Assembly: GCF_002079305.1 (NCBI RefSeq)
Contig: NZ_CP015039.1
Span: forward strand, 3,333,501-3,397,500
DNA length: 64,000 bases
Reading direction: 5' to 3'
Origin: Rhodovulum sp. P5
GTDB lineage: Bacteria > Pseudomonadota > Alphaproteobacteria > Rhodobacterales > Rhodobacteraceae
The translations under genes and the position numbers were made by a program. This document shows positions 39,294 to 48,510 of the stretch, in pieces. The notes beneath the pieces are model-generated. The model had not been told where the DNA came from. It saw only the letters and a list, made by a program, of their open reading frames with translations, and did no database searches. The stretch's first letter is position 1, and every line of letters begins with the position of its first letter.

Positions 39294-40028
39294 ATGAAAA
39301 AAGTCAAGCATGGACAGGCTTTTACCACTCAAGTTTCGCGCTTATTGGTTTCTTGTATGTTAATTCTGTCGGTTGCTGGTTGCGATACGCCCGGCCGTTG
39401 GACGACTGAAACGGAATTGTTGATTGGGCATGATCGGCAGGAGTATACGCTGTCGGCGCTTGAAGCGACGGCGCTGCAATTTCTCGGACCATTTGCGCCC
39501 GGGGGCGGCTCTGGCGGTGGCGGCGGTGCGGGGCTTGGCGTCGACGATCTGGCGCCCGATTCCGACACCCCGTACGACCTTACGAAGGACAGGCTGCTCG
39601 GCATCGCGTTGGTCGCGAAATATCCCTTGTCAAACAGGGTTTCTGCGCTGGCAGATGTCGATCTGAGCTATGGGCAGAGCCGCTACAACCTGCCGGAGGG
39701 CATCGGTGTCTTCGTCGATCCGACGGTCATCGAATTCAACACCTTCGCGCTGACACCGGAGATCGGTGTGGCTGCACGTCTGTGGGAAACCGGCGCGATA
39801 CGGGTCGATGGGGAAATGGCCCTTTGCCGACAATACGCGAAAACAAGGACGAAAGTCAGCTCCGCGTTGCTCGATATCAAGAATGTTTCCTATCCGGAGA
39901 TCGGGTGCACGCGTTTGGGGCTTGACGTCTCCAGCCCGCGCCTCCCCGGAAAGCTGCGCGTCAACATTCGGCACGATACATCCGATATCTGGCAGGTGCG
40001 TGCGGAGTTGCGTGTTCCTTTAAGGTGA
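39294..40028 (+). CDS. Unknown lipoprotein
   Basis: 244 aa from ATG 39294 (the frame extends upstream through non-coding sequence). The signal peptide ends in the lipobox LSVAGC (about Cys34). A glycine-rich spacer (GGGSGGGGGAGLG, about residue 77) separates it from a domain with alternating beta-strand pattern that resembles an outer-membrane barrel or lectin-like fold. Motifs such as VDLSYGQSRY and FALTPEIGVAARLWETG recur in outer-membrane beta-barrels. Divergent from the secreted repeat protein 53 bp away, so the two may be linked. Function unknown. Confidence 0.65.
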   Translation: MKKVKHGQAFTTQVSRLLVSCMLILSVAGCDTPGRWTTETELLIGHDRQEYTLSALEATALQFLGPFAPGGGSGGGGGAGLGVDDLAPDSDTPYDLTKDRLLGIALVAKYPLSNRVSALADVDLSYGQSRYNLPEGIGVFVDPTVIEFNTFALTPEIGVAARLWETGAIRVDGEMALCRQYAKTRTKVSSALLDIKNVSYPEIGCTRLGLDVSSPRLPGKLRVNIRHDTSDIWQVRAELRVPLR

Positions 40029-40248
40029 AAGTTAATGGAGTATTTTATATTTTCAGAGTTCAATTTCCTAAAGTGTGGCTAAATCAAGTCATGCCGCGGT
40101 CTGAACGGCCGGGTTGAGCGGAATGGTCCAGATCACCAGATTTTTGCCAGCGGCCACAGGTCGCCCACGCGCCCAAGACAGGCCTTGCCCCTCGGTTGCC
40201 CGACAGCATCGACAAGGTCAGCGCCGCATCAGTCCGGCATGCATGAGG

Positions 40249-40287
40249 CGTCTTGGCGATACACGGAAGGATTGTGTCGCCAAGACG
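40249..40287. repeat. 39-nt perfect-stem hairpin beside the island boundary
   Basis: CGTCTTGGCGATACA (40249-40263) and TGTGTCGCCAAGACG (40273-40287) are inverted with one mismatch, which is a G-T wobble in RNA, around a 9-nt loop. No T-run follows, so it is not an obvious terminator. It lies about 100 bp outside the left end of the genomic island. Confidence 0.75.
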
Positions 40288-40384
40288 GGCGAATGGCGAT
40301 CTGAGGGGCTATCGGTATCACATGAGCATAACGCGCCTGATAAATAACGCGTTGTTGCCCGGGTAGTCCGCCTAAGTGAGAATT

Positions 40385-40402
40385 TGGTGGAGCCGAGGGG
40401 AA
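40385..40402. repeat. att site, distal copy (attR/attL)
   Basis: TGGTGGAGCCGAGGGGAA, identical over 18 bp to the tRNA-Ala 3' end. The sequences on each side diverge at once. Confidence 0.88.
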
Positions 40403-40710
40403 GCGGCAGGCGGTGGGTTTCGGTATTTATTTTCAGTGGCTTAGGGGTATCTGGTTTTGCTGCTTGTGTCAGCCCGCTGTAACACTTTGTGTGGTGTGAC
40501 GGGCATTGTTTGCAGCCCAGCATTGGTGCCCGTTGAATTGGTATCCCCTACAGAGGCGAAAAACGCCTTCTCGCTCGCTTCATTCATCAAGACTCTTCTC
40601 GTTGAAGCGACTTCCCGCGCTTGCAGTTTTTTTCTGCGTGCTGCGGCTTTCTCAGGACAGCCCCCAACAAGCTGCCCAGCCCATCCAGCTTCCCAACATC
40701 ACTTTTCCCC

Positions 40711-40935
40711 ATGACCTCCATTACCATCGACCTCAACCGGCCCGCCCGCAAAGGCCCCTGTGCGATCTCGCGTGACCTTCTGGAAGACGGACATGCGCCC
40801 GATACACTCGTCGCCTTCGTTCGCGGCTCGACACCCTGTTTCAGTCCTGCCCCGCTTTCCAAATGGGCGGGTTTGACCGCCGAAGAGTCAAGCTCCGGTG
40901 CTCACATGCGCTTCCGGCCCTATCGCGAACGGTAA
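40711..40935 (+). CDS. Hypothetical small protein in the island
   Basis: 74 aa starting MTSITIDLNRPARKGPC and ending HMRFRPYRER. The composition (basic, few hydrophobic runs) looks more protein-like than other frames in the region, but I see no ribosome site. A perfect 8-bp hairpin (GGGTGCCC/GGGCACCC, 40961-40988) follows the stop at 40933. No family recognised. Confidence 0.4.
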   Translation: MTSITIDLNRPARKGPCAISRDLLEDGHAPDTLVAFVRGSTPCFSPAPLSKWAGLTAEESSSGAHMRFRPYRER

Positions 40936-42070
40936 ACTCCGGTCCGAGATTTGGCCCTTTGGGTGCCCCCAAGTTCCCCCGGGCACCCTCCGCCTACCCC
41001 GAGGCCGCAAGGCCATCCTGCGCCCCAAATCCACAGGTCTGCGGATGTCCGGACCAACAACAAGGCAACGCATATCGGTACCCGGTGGGAGACACCCAGC
41101 GGCGTCCAAGGATGGCGGTGTGGCGATCCACGCTTTCACCGAGAAAACTCTCCTGACCGATCAAGGGCCGGAAGCGGACTCTGCAAGCCAACCGGAGCCG
41201 ATCATATACCGTGGCCCTTCGTGTAAGGATGGATGGGGATTTGGCCGAAAGAGTGCCCCCGGGAACTCTCTGGTATCGTGAGGCCCGAGATATCCCGAGT
41301 TGGCCTGTGGGGCGCAAATCCACGGGCGTGCGGGCCTGCCAAGGGGCGGAGTTTCCACAGTATCGAGCGCCCCCAAGACGTCGCGGAAGACGTAGCCAGG
41401 CGCTTCGGTTTCAAAGGCTTGGATAGGGGGCGTGTACAGCACCGCAAGCGGTGGAAATATGCTCAAGGAGACTTCGGCGCAGGTCGGGCGTCGCGGGGGC
41501 GTTTGGGTATTCGGCTTGCCGCACCCTGCATCTTGAGAAACTGGATCTTTATCAATGACTTAGAATTTGCATCCCCTACGGCTGGTTGGGCCGTTTGAGA
41601 TTTCTATAGATTCTTAAAGAGGTCTCTGAGAGTAACCTGAGGGTTATTATTGTTTTTTTATAGGTGCTTAAGTGTTCTTGGGGTTCCCCAGAGAGTCCCC
41701 TTGGTTGGCAACGCTGATCTGTCAGGGCAGCACCTCCCCAACCCCAAACAGGACATTCCCTCGTTTGCATCCCGAGTGGTCCCCGAGGGTATCTTGGGGA
41801 TGAATGGTCTGCTGGGCCTCCGTCTCTACTGTCACAGGGCAGGCAGCAATTGCGATCCTGCGGCCGCCCCCACCCCATCGGATATTTCCACAGAAAATCT
41901 ATCATCTTAATGCGCATGGGCGTCCCCCCAGTTTTCCCCCATGGCCCCCCCCGTAGCGACGGCTCAGCGCTCGCCACCTTCCCCATCCCCGATCCTGTGA
42001 ACACTCCGGGGCAAAGGCGGGTCTGCCGGATGCCCCCCAGAGTGTCCCACAGGGCAAGGTCTAGTGAGTC
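40936..42070. other. Non-coding part of the island with degenerate repeats
   Basis: Over 1.1 kb with no convincing gene. Blocks 40948-41034 and 41238-41323 share GATTTGGCC, a GTGCCCCC...GGG core and CAAATCCAC at matched spacing, so they are old direct repeats; each encodes a VPPGTL-like peptide in a different frame, which fits a decayed gene or structured non-coding DNA. A weak hairpin followed by a T-run (TAACC-TGAG-GGTTA at about 41634) may be a terminator. The element's origin or recombination site may also be here. Confidence 0.45.
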
Positions 42071-42178
42071 GTCTCACCGCCCGGCGCAGAATGTCCCATA
42101 AACATGGTCTTTCATTTCTGAGACGCTGCGGCCTATAACGTTTAAGATCTTGTGAGACAGTCTTGATGGAGGTGAGAC
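42071..42178. promoter_or_regulatory. Candidate recombinase binding sites (res-like) upstream of the serine recombinase
   Basis: One GTCTCA (42071-42076) and three TGAGAC copies (42119-42124, 42153-42158, 42173-42178) occur within 110 bp upstream of the recombinase ATG. The first is inverted relative to the rest, and the last abuts the GGAGGTGA ribosome site. Multiple inverted and direct sub-sites near their own gene are typical of resolvase res sites, which also repress the gene. Inference from arrangement. Confidence 0.45.
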
Positions 42179-42179
42179 G

Positions 42180-42752
42180 ATGTTGGTGGGATATGCCCGG
42201 ACTTCGACGCTGGACCAGAGGGCGGGCCTTGAGGGGCAGCAAAGGGACCTTGAGGCCGCCGGGTGCGACCGGGTGTTCGTGGAACAGGTGTCCTCGGTGG
42301 ACGTGACAGCCCGTGAGAAGCTCGCTGAGGCCCTGTCCTACGTCCGCGAGGGGGACACGCTGGTCGTAACCAAGCTGGACCGTCTGGCCCGCTCAGTGGC
42401 GCACCTGCTGGAAATCCTCGACACGCTGACGGAGCGCGGCGCAGCCCTGCGCATCCTGAGCATGGGGATCGACACCGCCAGCCCCACCGGCAAGTTGATG
42501 CTGACGGTCCTTGGGGGCGTCGCTGAGTTCGAACGGGAGATCATGCTTGAGCGGCAGCGGGAGGGCATCGCCAAGGCGAAGGCCGCGGGGAAATACAAGG
42601 GCCGCAAACCCACCGCACAGGCCAAGGCCGACGAGGTGCGAAAGCTGAGGGCCGAAGGGGTCGGGGCAACGGAGATTGCCCGGCGGCTGGGGATCGGGCG
42701 GGCCAGTGTCTATCGGATCATGGGGGGTAGCCCTGAGCGGCCCCAAAGGTAG
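42180..42752 (+). CDS. Serine recombinase (resolvase/invertase family)
   Basis: 190 aa. The catalytic serine is in YARTSTLDQ (about Ser9). The downstream LVVTKLDRLARSVAHLLEILDTL and the arginine-rich EREIMLERQREGIAKAKAAGKYKGR are family marks. A C-terminal helix-turn-helix (GATEIARRLGIGRASVYRIM) is also present. It cuts and rejoins DNA at short sites and may resolve or invert part of the island, or act on the candidate sites just upstream. A strong GGAGGTGA precedes ATG 42180. A second recombination enzyme besides the integrase is unusual for a 6-kb element. Confidence 0.95.
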   Translation: MLVGYARTSTLDQRAGLEGQQRDLEAAGCDRVFVEQVSSVDVTAREKLAEALSYVREGDTLVVTKLDRLARSVAHLLEILDTLTERGAALRILSMGIDTASPTGKLMLTVLGGVAEFEREIMLERQREGIAKAKAAGKYKGRKPTAQAKADEVRKLRAEGVGATEIARRLGIGRASVYRIMGGSPERPQR

Positions 42753-42906
42753 GGCGGATTGCGGCCATTCACCGTCCCTTTGATCACTGCGTGGATGCTT
42801 CAGTATGCATTAACGCCGCCCGCCGAGCCAGAAAACGTCTGGTCGAATTCTCTTTGAACACATATATGCTGGACAGCTAACGTGCGACTGGCGAGGAGCT
42901 TTCGGC

Positions 42907-43929
42907 ATGATAATTACGGTTGCCTTTGACGTGAAAAATTATGTCGAGGTTATGGAGGGGTGGCCGCTCAAGGATGATAATATGACTTTCTTTTTGGAGA
43001 GGGAGGGCAATGTTCTGAAGAAAGTGTGTCTATCATTTTCCGGTGTTAGTATTGAGCATGCGCCACACTTCAAGCAGTCCACCGAAACAAGCGGAAGAGC
43101 GGAGTTGAAAGCAAGCAGTGGCGGTTACGCTGTGTTGGCCAGAAAGAGGATCATGAACTGGCAAGCAGTTGTCAGCGGAATACAAATCGTTGACTTGGAC
43201 TACGATAGTTTTGACATACGCTTTCACGCCGAGAATATCGAGGAAGAGTCTCGTATTCACCTAAAGTCCTTTAAGTCCAGCTATGATAAAGCCCTCAATT
43301 CTGCTTGTGACTTTGAGCAGATCGGTAGGGCCTTTTGCGCTAATTCTATCCCAGATGATCGAATAGAATCGACATCTCACTACCGCGAAGGTCGTCTGGC
43401 GTTCGAAGCTGGTCGGTATGTAGATGCATATAATAACATGTTTTTGTTTTTAGAGGCGCGATACTGCGACGGAAAGACTAAAACGGCGCAGCAGGTTGAG
43501 CTGCTATCAAAAAACCAAGCTCTCTGCTTGAGCATTGAGGAAGCTACTGCTGAGCATACAAATTCGCACCAAGCCGACAGCAAAGAGAAGTTTGATTTGT
43601 TCAAATCTTGCACCAGTGTTGCGGACAAAATTAAGGCCCTTGTCCTTCTTCGAGGAAAGCTCCGCCATCATTCTCTCAAGAGTCCATACCGATGGGATCC
43701 TAATGAGCAAGAAAAACACAAAGGCGAGGCTCGGTTTTTAATTGCCGTCGTGCATGATATCGTTATCAGGGAGTCTCTGGAAGATATTTATTCCCCCGCT
43801 TCTCTGGAAAATTTCAGGGAGCAGTCCGTTAGCCGTGGGAATGAAATCAAGGTCAGACTTACAACCCGCCGAGTGAATAACGAGCGTGCGCTTGAACTAG
43901 AGAAGTTATCCGACAACCGTTGTCTCTAG
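42907..43929 (+). CDS. Island cargo protein, unknown, C-terminal HEPN-like motif
   Basis: 340 aa, A+T-rich codons unlike neighbours. The N-terminal half (about 1-150) is beta-rich; the C-terminal half is helical with YREGRLAFEAGRYVDAYNNMFLFLEARY and LVLLRGKLRHHSL. The latter contains Arg249-x4-His254, a HEPN-type R-x4-6-H, in the same place (last third of a helical domain) as in HEPN RNases and ApeA-like proteins. No signal peptide or membrane segment. A defence or toxin role is plausible but unproved. The next gene starts two bases after its stop. Confidence 0.75.
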   Translation: MIITVAFDVKNYVEVMEGWPLKDDNMTFFLEREGNVLKKVCLSFSGVSIEHAPHFKQSTETSGRAELKASSGGYAVLARKRIMNWQAVVSGIQIVDLDYDSFDIRFHAENIEEESRIHLKSFKSSYDKALNSACDFEQIGRAFCANSIPDDRIESTSHYREGRLAFEAGRYVDAYNNMFLFLEARYCDGKTKTAQQVELLSKNQALCLSIEEATAEHTNSHQADSKEKFDLFKSCTSVADKIKALVLLRGKLRHHSLKSPYRWDPNEQEKHKGEARFLIAVVHDIVIRESLEDIYSPASLENFREQSVSRGNEIKVRLTTRRVNNERALELEKLSDNRCL

Positions 43930-43930
43930 T

Positions 43931-44347
43931 TTGCTATGTGTAAACACGGTTCGGTATGCGATTGGGGCGTGTAAAAAGGGCGATCAGCTCGCTGACACGG
44001 TCAAGTTTGAGGCTGTCCACAGCGGACGAGGTTTAGAACTGTTTTCAATCGATTTTGATGTTTGGGCATATTCAAAAGCTAGAGAAATTGAGACCAAGCA
44101 ACCGATTAAATACATACGATGCAGTTTTGAACATTTCCGCAGCGATTTGATAACCAGGCGTGAGTTCTCTATCCCCTGTCAGGGAAATAGGCTCACTGTT
44201 TTGGATGTGTGGAATTTGTTACAGCGCAGCTATGATCATATTGAGCACCGGGACCCAACAACGCGAATAATGAGCCTGAAGCTCTTCATTAACGATGGCA
44301 ATAGAGCAATTGCTTCGTATCGTGTCGGGGCACTGGCGAGGTTTTGA
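43931..44347 (+). CDS. Island cargo protein 2, unknown
   Basis: 138 aa from TTG 43931, only 2 bp behind the HEPN-like gene; no ATG in frame is well placed, so the start is uncertain. Same A+T-rich composition. It has strand-rich stretches (LELFSIDFDVWAY, PIKYIRCSFEHFRS) and no recognisable family. Its position suggests a partner (antitoxin, sensor or second subunit) of the upstream protein, but the pair could also be a single gene broken by a frameshift. Confidence 0.55.
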   Translation: MLCVNTVRYAIGACKKGDQLADTVKFEAVHSGRGLELFSIDFDVWAYSKAREIETKQPIKYIRCSFEHFRSDLITRREFSIPCQGNRLTVLDVWNLLQRSYDHIEHRDPTTRIMSLKLFINDGNRAIASYRVGALARF

Positions 44348-44644
44348 CCGTGCCCAATAGGGCCTGTTCAATAACAGGGCAGTGTTTTATGATCAATGCC
44401 AGTTTTATAGAGGCTACGATGCAAAATCCATCTCCGCATTGAGTGCCCGCTGTGGGCCGCTTTGCCCATCAGGCCCACCTTCAGGACTTTCGAGCACGAC
44501 CCTGTGCGCCCGGGCCTTTGCGAACCGCATTTTCCGTGCATTGCGCCGCGTCAGAGCCCCGCGCCGACAACCGGGGTAGCCGGACGATTGCCAAGGGGAC
44601 GCCTGTGCCTGTTATTCGGGAAGACCCGCCGTCGATGAAAGCAC
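44348..44644. other. Intergenic region inside the island
   Basis: About 300 bp between converging genes. A perfect 7-bp stem (GTGGGCC/GGCCCAC, 44452-44478) without a T-run is the only structure noted; it may help end one or both transcripts. Confidence 0.4.
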
Positions 44645-46411
44645 TCAGGGCAGCCCGTGGAACCGCTTGATCTTGCTCAAGTCCACCTCGGGATAGGCAA
44701 CCTTCGCGATGTGCTCCGCCAGTGTCCCAAGGTGAACCTTTCGGTTCCCGTAGCGGCCCGCCATGCCGCCCGGTGCGTGCCCCTGTAGAATATCGGCAAT
44801 CTCTGACGGAACGCCGTTGTTCAGGCAGGCATCCTTGAAGTTGTGCCGTAGGGAATGGAACGAGGTCTTGTCCGTCTTGGCCTCCACCTGCTTCAGGTAG
44901 CGGGCGAAATCCTTGGACGGCTGGCTTGAGTAGTACCCCTTGCTGTCCCGCTTCAGCGCCGGGAAAAGCATGAGGTCCTTGGCTGCCCGCCGTGCGGCAA
45001 GGTAGTCCCAGAAGCCAAGTTGGAGGATGCTGGGATGCAGCGGCACGTCCCGTGTCTTGTGGTTCTTGACGCGCTGGTGTTCCCCGTCCTCCGAGATAGA
45101 CAGATACCGGACGCCGCCATCCTCGCAGACATCGTCCACGCGGAGTTGGCAAAGCTCATTCAGGCGGGCGCCGGAATAGAGGCCCAGCAGGGGGAGCCAG
45201 TACCAATGCGTATGGCTCATGTTCGTCTTCCCAGACCGGGAGCGCCGCCGTTCCGACTCGCAGCCCGTGAACAGGGGGCCGTGAAAGACCTTTTGTAGCT
45301 GCGCTGGGCTGAGCGGGTCGCGTTGATCCCGGGGCGCGATCTGGACGTTCAGCTTCATCGGGCCGAAGATGTCGGACACGTCTTCGTCCATCTGCTTGTC
45401 GGCCCATTTCCAAATGGCCTGCAAGCGGCCCAGCGCCTTGTTGACCGTTGTCACGCTGAGAAGGGGCAAGCCCAACCGCTTCGCCACCTCGACTTGCTCT
45501 TTCGCCGGGCGCCCCCGTGTTTCCGGGTGCTTCTGCCGGTTGCTTGGCAGCCCGACCAGCAGGGTCTTGAAGTCCCGGGCGTCCTGCTTTGTGTAGTCGA
45601 GGATGGGGCGGTCTCCGGCGGTTTCCAGAAAGAGCCCGATCCAGCTTTCGTAGTCATCCGAGAGCTTCGCGGTCCACTGGTTCGCGCGGTCGGCTTCGGC
45701 CTTGCGGTCCTCGAACAGGGCCGACAGCGGTTTGCCCTTGGGGGCGCTCAGGGGCTCCCTTGGGGCGGCTTCGGGTGTCTCGACCACGTCCCCCTTGTTG
45801 CGGCGCTGGATGGCCTCAGCCGCCTGTATCGCCGCCTCCTGCAACGCCCTGACGAGAGGGGCCCAGGACGGCGAGTCCTCGGCAAGCCGGATGTCGATCC
45901 CGCCCCAGGTCAGGACTTCTTCGGCCTCCCCCCGGAAGAATGCGTCTCGCTTCCCCCGGGCATAGTTTGCGCGGTTCACCGCGTCGATGTCGTGCCCCAG
46001 TTCCTCGTATTCGTCGAAACTGGGCCTTGGGTCGTGCTGTTCCTCGGGAACCGGGCAGGCGGTTCCGGTCTCCTCGAACCCGCTGAGCCTGACGTCCTCG
46101 TCCTCCTCCAGACGAAACCGGAAGTATTCCGCCTTGATCCGCTTGATTTGCTCGGGCGCAAGCTCTGAGACCGCTTCCCGGCGCTCCGCCGCCACCTGTC
46201 GCCGGTGGGCGTCAAACCTCCGGTCGACCTCGACAGCGGCCATCCTGACCCGCCTGAGGGCTTCCGGGTGGTCCCGCGTGCGCAGGCTGAAGGTTTCTTC
46301 GCGCTTTCCGTAGGTATCCCGGATGTCATTCGGGACGGTTGCGCGGTGGTAATAGACAGCGCCGCGGCGGTAGAGTCGGGTGTGACCTGAGGCTTTCACG
46401 ATCTTGCTCAC
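44645..46411 (-). CDS. int: Tyrosine site-specific integrase
   Basis: 588 aa. A short arm-binding N-terminus (KASGHTRLYRRGAVYYHRATVP) is followed by a long helical linker (about 60-230) and a core-binding region (LSDDYESWIGLFLE). The catalytic domain has Arg in GLYSGARLNELCQL, Lys in RVKNHKTRDVPLH, His-x-x-Arg in SFHSLRHNFKDA, and the tyrosine in GRYGNRKV. All core residues are in place. It would insert and excise the island at the tRNA-Ala att site 82 bp upstream. It is larger than most phage integrases because of the linker. Confidence 0.95.
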   Translation of the reverse strand: MSKIVKASGHTRLYRRGAVYYHRATVPNDIRDTYGKREETFSLRTRDHPEALRRVRMAAVEVDRRFDAHRRQVAAERREAVSELAPEQIKRIKAEYFRFRLEEDEDVRLSGFEETGTACPVPEEQHDPRPSFDEYEELGHDIDAVNRANYARGKRDAFFRGEAEEVLTWGGIDIRLAEDSPSWAPLVRALQEAAIQAAEAIQRRNKGDVVETPEAAPREPLSAPKGKPLSALFEDRKAEADRANQWTAKLSDDYESWIGLFLETAGDRPILDYTKQDARDFKTLLVGLPSNRQKHPETRGRPAKEQVEVAKRLGLPLLSVTTVNKALGRLQAIWKWADKQMDEDVSDIFGPMKLNVQIAPRDQRDPLSPAQLQKVFHGPLFTGCESERRRSRSGKTNMSHTHWYWLPLLGLYSGARLNELCQLRVDDVCEDGGVRYLSISEDGEHQRVKNHKTRDVPLHPSILQLGFWDYLAARRAAKDLMLFPALKRDSKGYYSSQPSKDFARYLKQVEAKTDKTSFHSLRHNFKDACLNNGVPSEIADILQGHAPGGMAGRYGNRKVHLGTLAEHIAKVAYPEVDLSKIKRFHGLP

Positions 46412-46493
46412 TGTAACACCTTACCGCAACAGTGGCCTCGGAAAACCCTTTCCTGTCAGCGCTTTACTTGAAAATCAAGGCTTTAGGAAGGAA

Positions 46494-46569
<76 letters not shown>

Positions 46570-46656
46570 GACCGGCGCGCGATCATTTCGCGTCGCCTGC
46601 GTGTGTCTATGGAAGTGCCGGGGGGAGTTCAAGCAAAAAAATGCGCCCCCGATCCT

Positions 46657-46995
46657 TCAACTTTCGTCGTCGTCATTCGCCGACATGTCGGCGATGTCGT
46701 CCAGAGACACATTGTCATCGTCGTCGTCGTCCAGAACGTCGTCGCCAAGATCGACGTCGGTGCTTTCATCGTCGTCGTCGATCACGGCATCATCGTCGTC
46801 GATCTCGGGTTGGGCGGCGGCCTTTTGCGGTCTCGGCTTCTCGGCAATCAGCGACCGGCCCTTGCCCGAAGAAAGGCTCTCCAGCGAGAAGCTGTGACCG
46901 CAGGACGGGCAGGTCATCGGGTCGCGCTGCAGATCGTAGAAGCGGATCGAGCAGTTCGGGCAAACGCGCTTTACACCCCATTCTTCCTTGGGCAT
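46657..46995 (-). CDS. TIGR02300/FYDLN-acid family protein
   Basis: 112 aa. The N-terminus has two CxxC zinc-ribbon pairs (RVCPNCSIRFYDLQRDP then MTCPSCGHSF). The rest is an almost wholly acidic tail (runs of DDDD). The FYDL motif defines the family. ATG 46995 was chosen because the longer upstream frame is non-coding. Function unknown; the acidic tail suggests a protein- or nucleic-acid-linked role. Confidence 0.92.
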   Translation of the reverse strand: MPKEEWGVKRVCPNCSIRFYDLQRDPMTCPSCGHSFSLESLSSGKGRSLIAEKPRPQKAAAQPEIDDDDAVIDDDDESTDVDLGDDVLDDDDDDNVSLDDIADMSANDDDES

Positions 46996-47109
46996 GAAGG
47001 TCCTCTCAAAGGGTCTCGTTTCGTGCGGTTGCAGCCACCTGCCACAAGTGCCCAAAGGTGTCAAAGCTCTTTTGGCGCTGTTATAGTCCGTTAAGATTCC
47101 GAGGCATCG

Positions 47110-47802
47110 ATGCGTGTAACCACACTGCCGGGTGATCCGCCGCTGGAGGTGACCTTGCGCCGGTCGTCCCGCGCGCGCCGCTACAGCCTGCGGGTTTCGC
47201 AACTGGACGGTCGCGTGACACTGACCCTGCCGGCCCGGGCGCCTGTGGCGGACGGGCTGGCCTTTGTCCGGGAAAAGGAAGGGTGGATCAGGGGGCATCT
47301 GGCCGCACAGCCCGCGGATCAGCCGGTGCACCTGGGTGGCAGCGTGCCGTTTCGCGGGGGCGCACTGGTGATCGTGGCCGGCGCATCCCGCCGTCCGCGC
47401 GTCGTTGACGCGGCCTTGCAGGTGCCGGGAGAGGCGGAGCAGGTGCCCGCCCGGGTGCGCGCTTTCCTGAAGGTCGCGGCGCGCGCGGATTTGGCCGCGG
47501 CCGTAGAAAGGCATGCCAGCGCTCTGGGCCGACCCTATGGTCGTTTGACGCTGCGCGATGTGCGGTCGCGCTGGGGCTCGTGCTCCTCGAAAGGGGACCT
47601 GATGTTTTCCTGGCGGCTGATCATGGCGCCGCCCGATGTGCTGGACTATGTCGCCGCGCATGAGGTGGCGCATCTGGCCGAGATGAACCACTCCCCGGCG
47701 TTCTGGGCGGTGGTGGGGCGCCTGATGCCTAACTATGCCGCACCGCGGGCGTGGCTACGCGAAAACGGGGCAGCCCTGCACCGCGTCCGTTTCGACAATT
47801 GA
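47110..47802 (+). CDS. YgjP-like (DUF45) zinc metallopeptidase
   Basis: 230 aa. The zinc motif HEVAHLAEMNHSPAFW (HExxH, then a third His) is in the last third, preceded by RSRWGSCSSKGDLMFSWRLI, the family's strand-rich block. The protein is probably cytoplasmic. The next gene, a GntR regulator, begins 33 bp later. Confidence 0.92.
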   Translation: MRVTTLPGDPPLEVTLRRSSRARRYSLRVSQLDGRVTLTLPARAPVADGLAFVREKEGWIRGHLAAQPADQPVHLGGSVPFRGGALVIVAGASRRPRVVDAALQVPGEAEQVPARVRAFLKVAARADLAAAVERHASALGRPYGRLTLRDVRSRWGSCSSKGDLMFSWRLIMAPPDVLDYVAAHEVAHLAEMNHSPAFWAVVGRLMPNYAAPRAWLRENGAALHRVRFDN

Positions 47803-47834
47803 CGCCCCGGGTCCGTGTGATCACAATCGATCCC

Positions 47835-48485
47835 ATGTTGATCCAGACCCGCCCGGGCGAGGCCGGCACCGCGGCGCATGAGCGGCTTTACCGGACCTTG
47901 CGCACGCAGATCATGCACGGTGAACTGACGCCGGGCGCGGCCCTGACCTTGCGCGGCATCGGCCGGCAATTCGGTGTGTCGATGACCCCGGCGCGGGAGG
48001 CGGTGCGCCGTCTTGTGGCCGAAGGGGCGCTGACGCTCTCCTCCTCCGGTCGGGTGTCCACGCCGGAATTGTCGAATGAGCGGATCGAGGAATTATCGGC
48101 GCTTCGCACCCTCTTGGAGCCGGAGCTGGCAAGCCGTGCGCTGCCGCGGGCGCATATGGCGCTGATCGAGCGGATGCAGAAGATCAATGCCGAGATCGGG
48201 GAGGCCGTCGGCCGGGGCGACGCGGTGGCCTATATCCGGACCAATCTGGAATTCCACCGGGCGCTTTACCTGCGCGCACAGGCCCCGGCGATGCTGGCCA
48301 TGGCCGAAACGGTCTGGCTGCAACTGGGGCCGACCATGCGGTCGCTTTACGGGCGTCTGGGGCGGACGGAACCGCCACAGCATCACCGGATGATCCTGGC
48401 GGCGCTGAAGGCGGGGGATGAACCCGCCTTGCGGCTTGCCGTGCGCACGGATGTGACGCAGGGGCTGCGGATGCTTGCGGCGTGA
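47835..48485 (+). CDS. GntR-family regulator (FCD subfamily), likely of the purine cluster
   Basis: 216 aa from ATG 47835 (GTG 47817 is a possible alternative). N-terminal wHTH (TLRGIGRQFGVSMTPAREAVRRLVAEGAL) and helical FCD-type sensor (LEFHRALYLRA, HHRMILAALKAGD). It converges on uraH and is close to the allantoin genes, so it may sense a ureide or purine intermediate; this is inference. Confidence 0.88.
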   Translation: MLIQTRPGEAGTAAHERLYRTLRTQIMHGELTPGAALTLRGIGRQFGVSMTPAREAVRRLVAEGALTLSSSGRVSTPELSNERIEELSALRTLLEPELASRALPRAHMALIERMQKINAEIGEAVGRGDAVAYIRTNLEFHRALYLRAQAPAMLAMAETVWLQLGPTMRSLYGRLGRTEPPQHHRMILAALKAGDEPALRLAVRTDVTQGLRMLAA

Positions 48486-48510
48486 CGGTGGGGCCGTCTG
48501 CACGTCTGCG

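Noticed and set aside
40457..41598. Several overlapping frames in the silent part of the island
   Set aside because: None has a ribosome site or recognisable domain, and they overlap each other in all frames; only the 40711-40935 frame is kept at low confidence.
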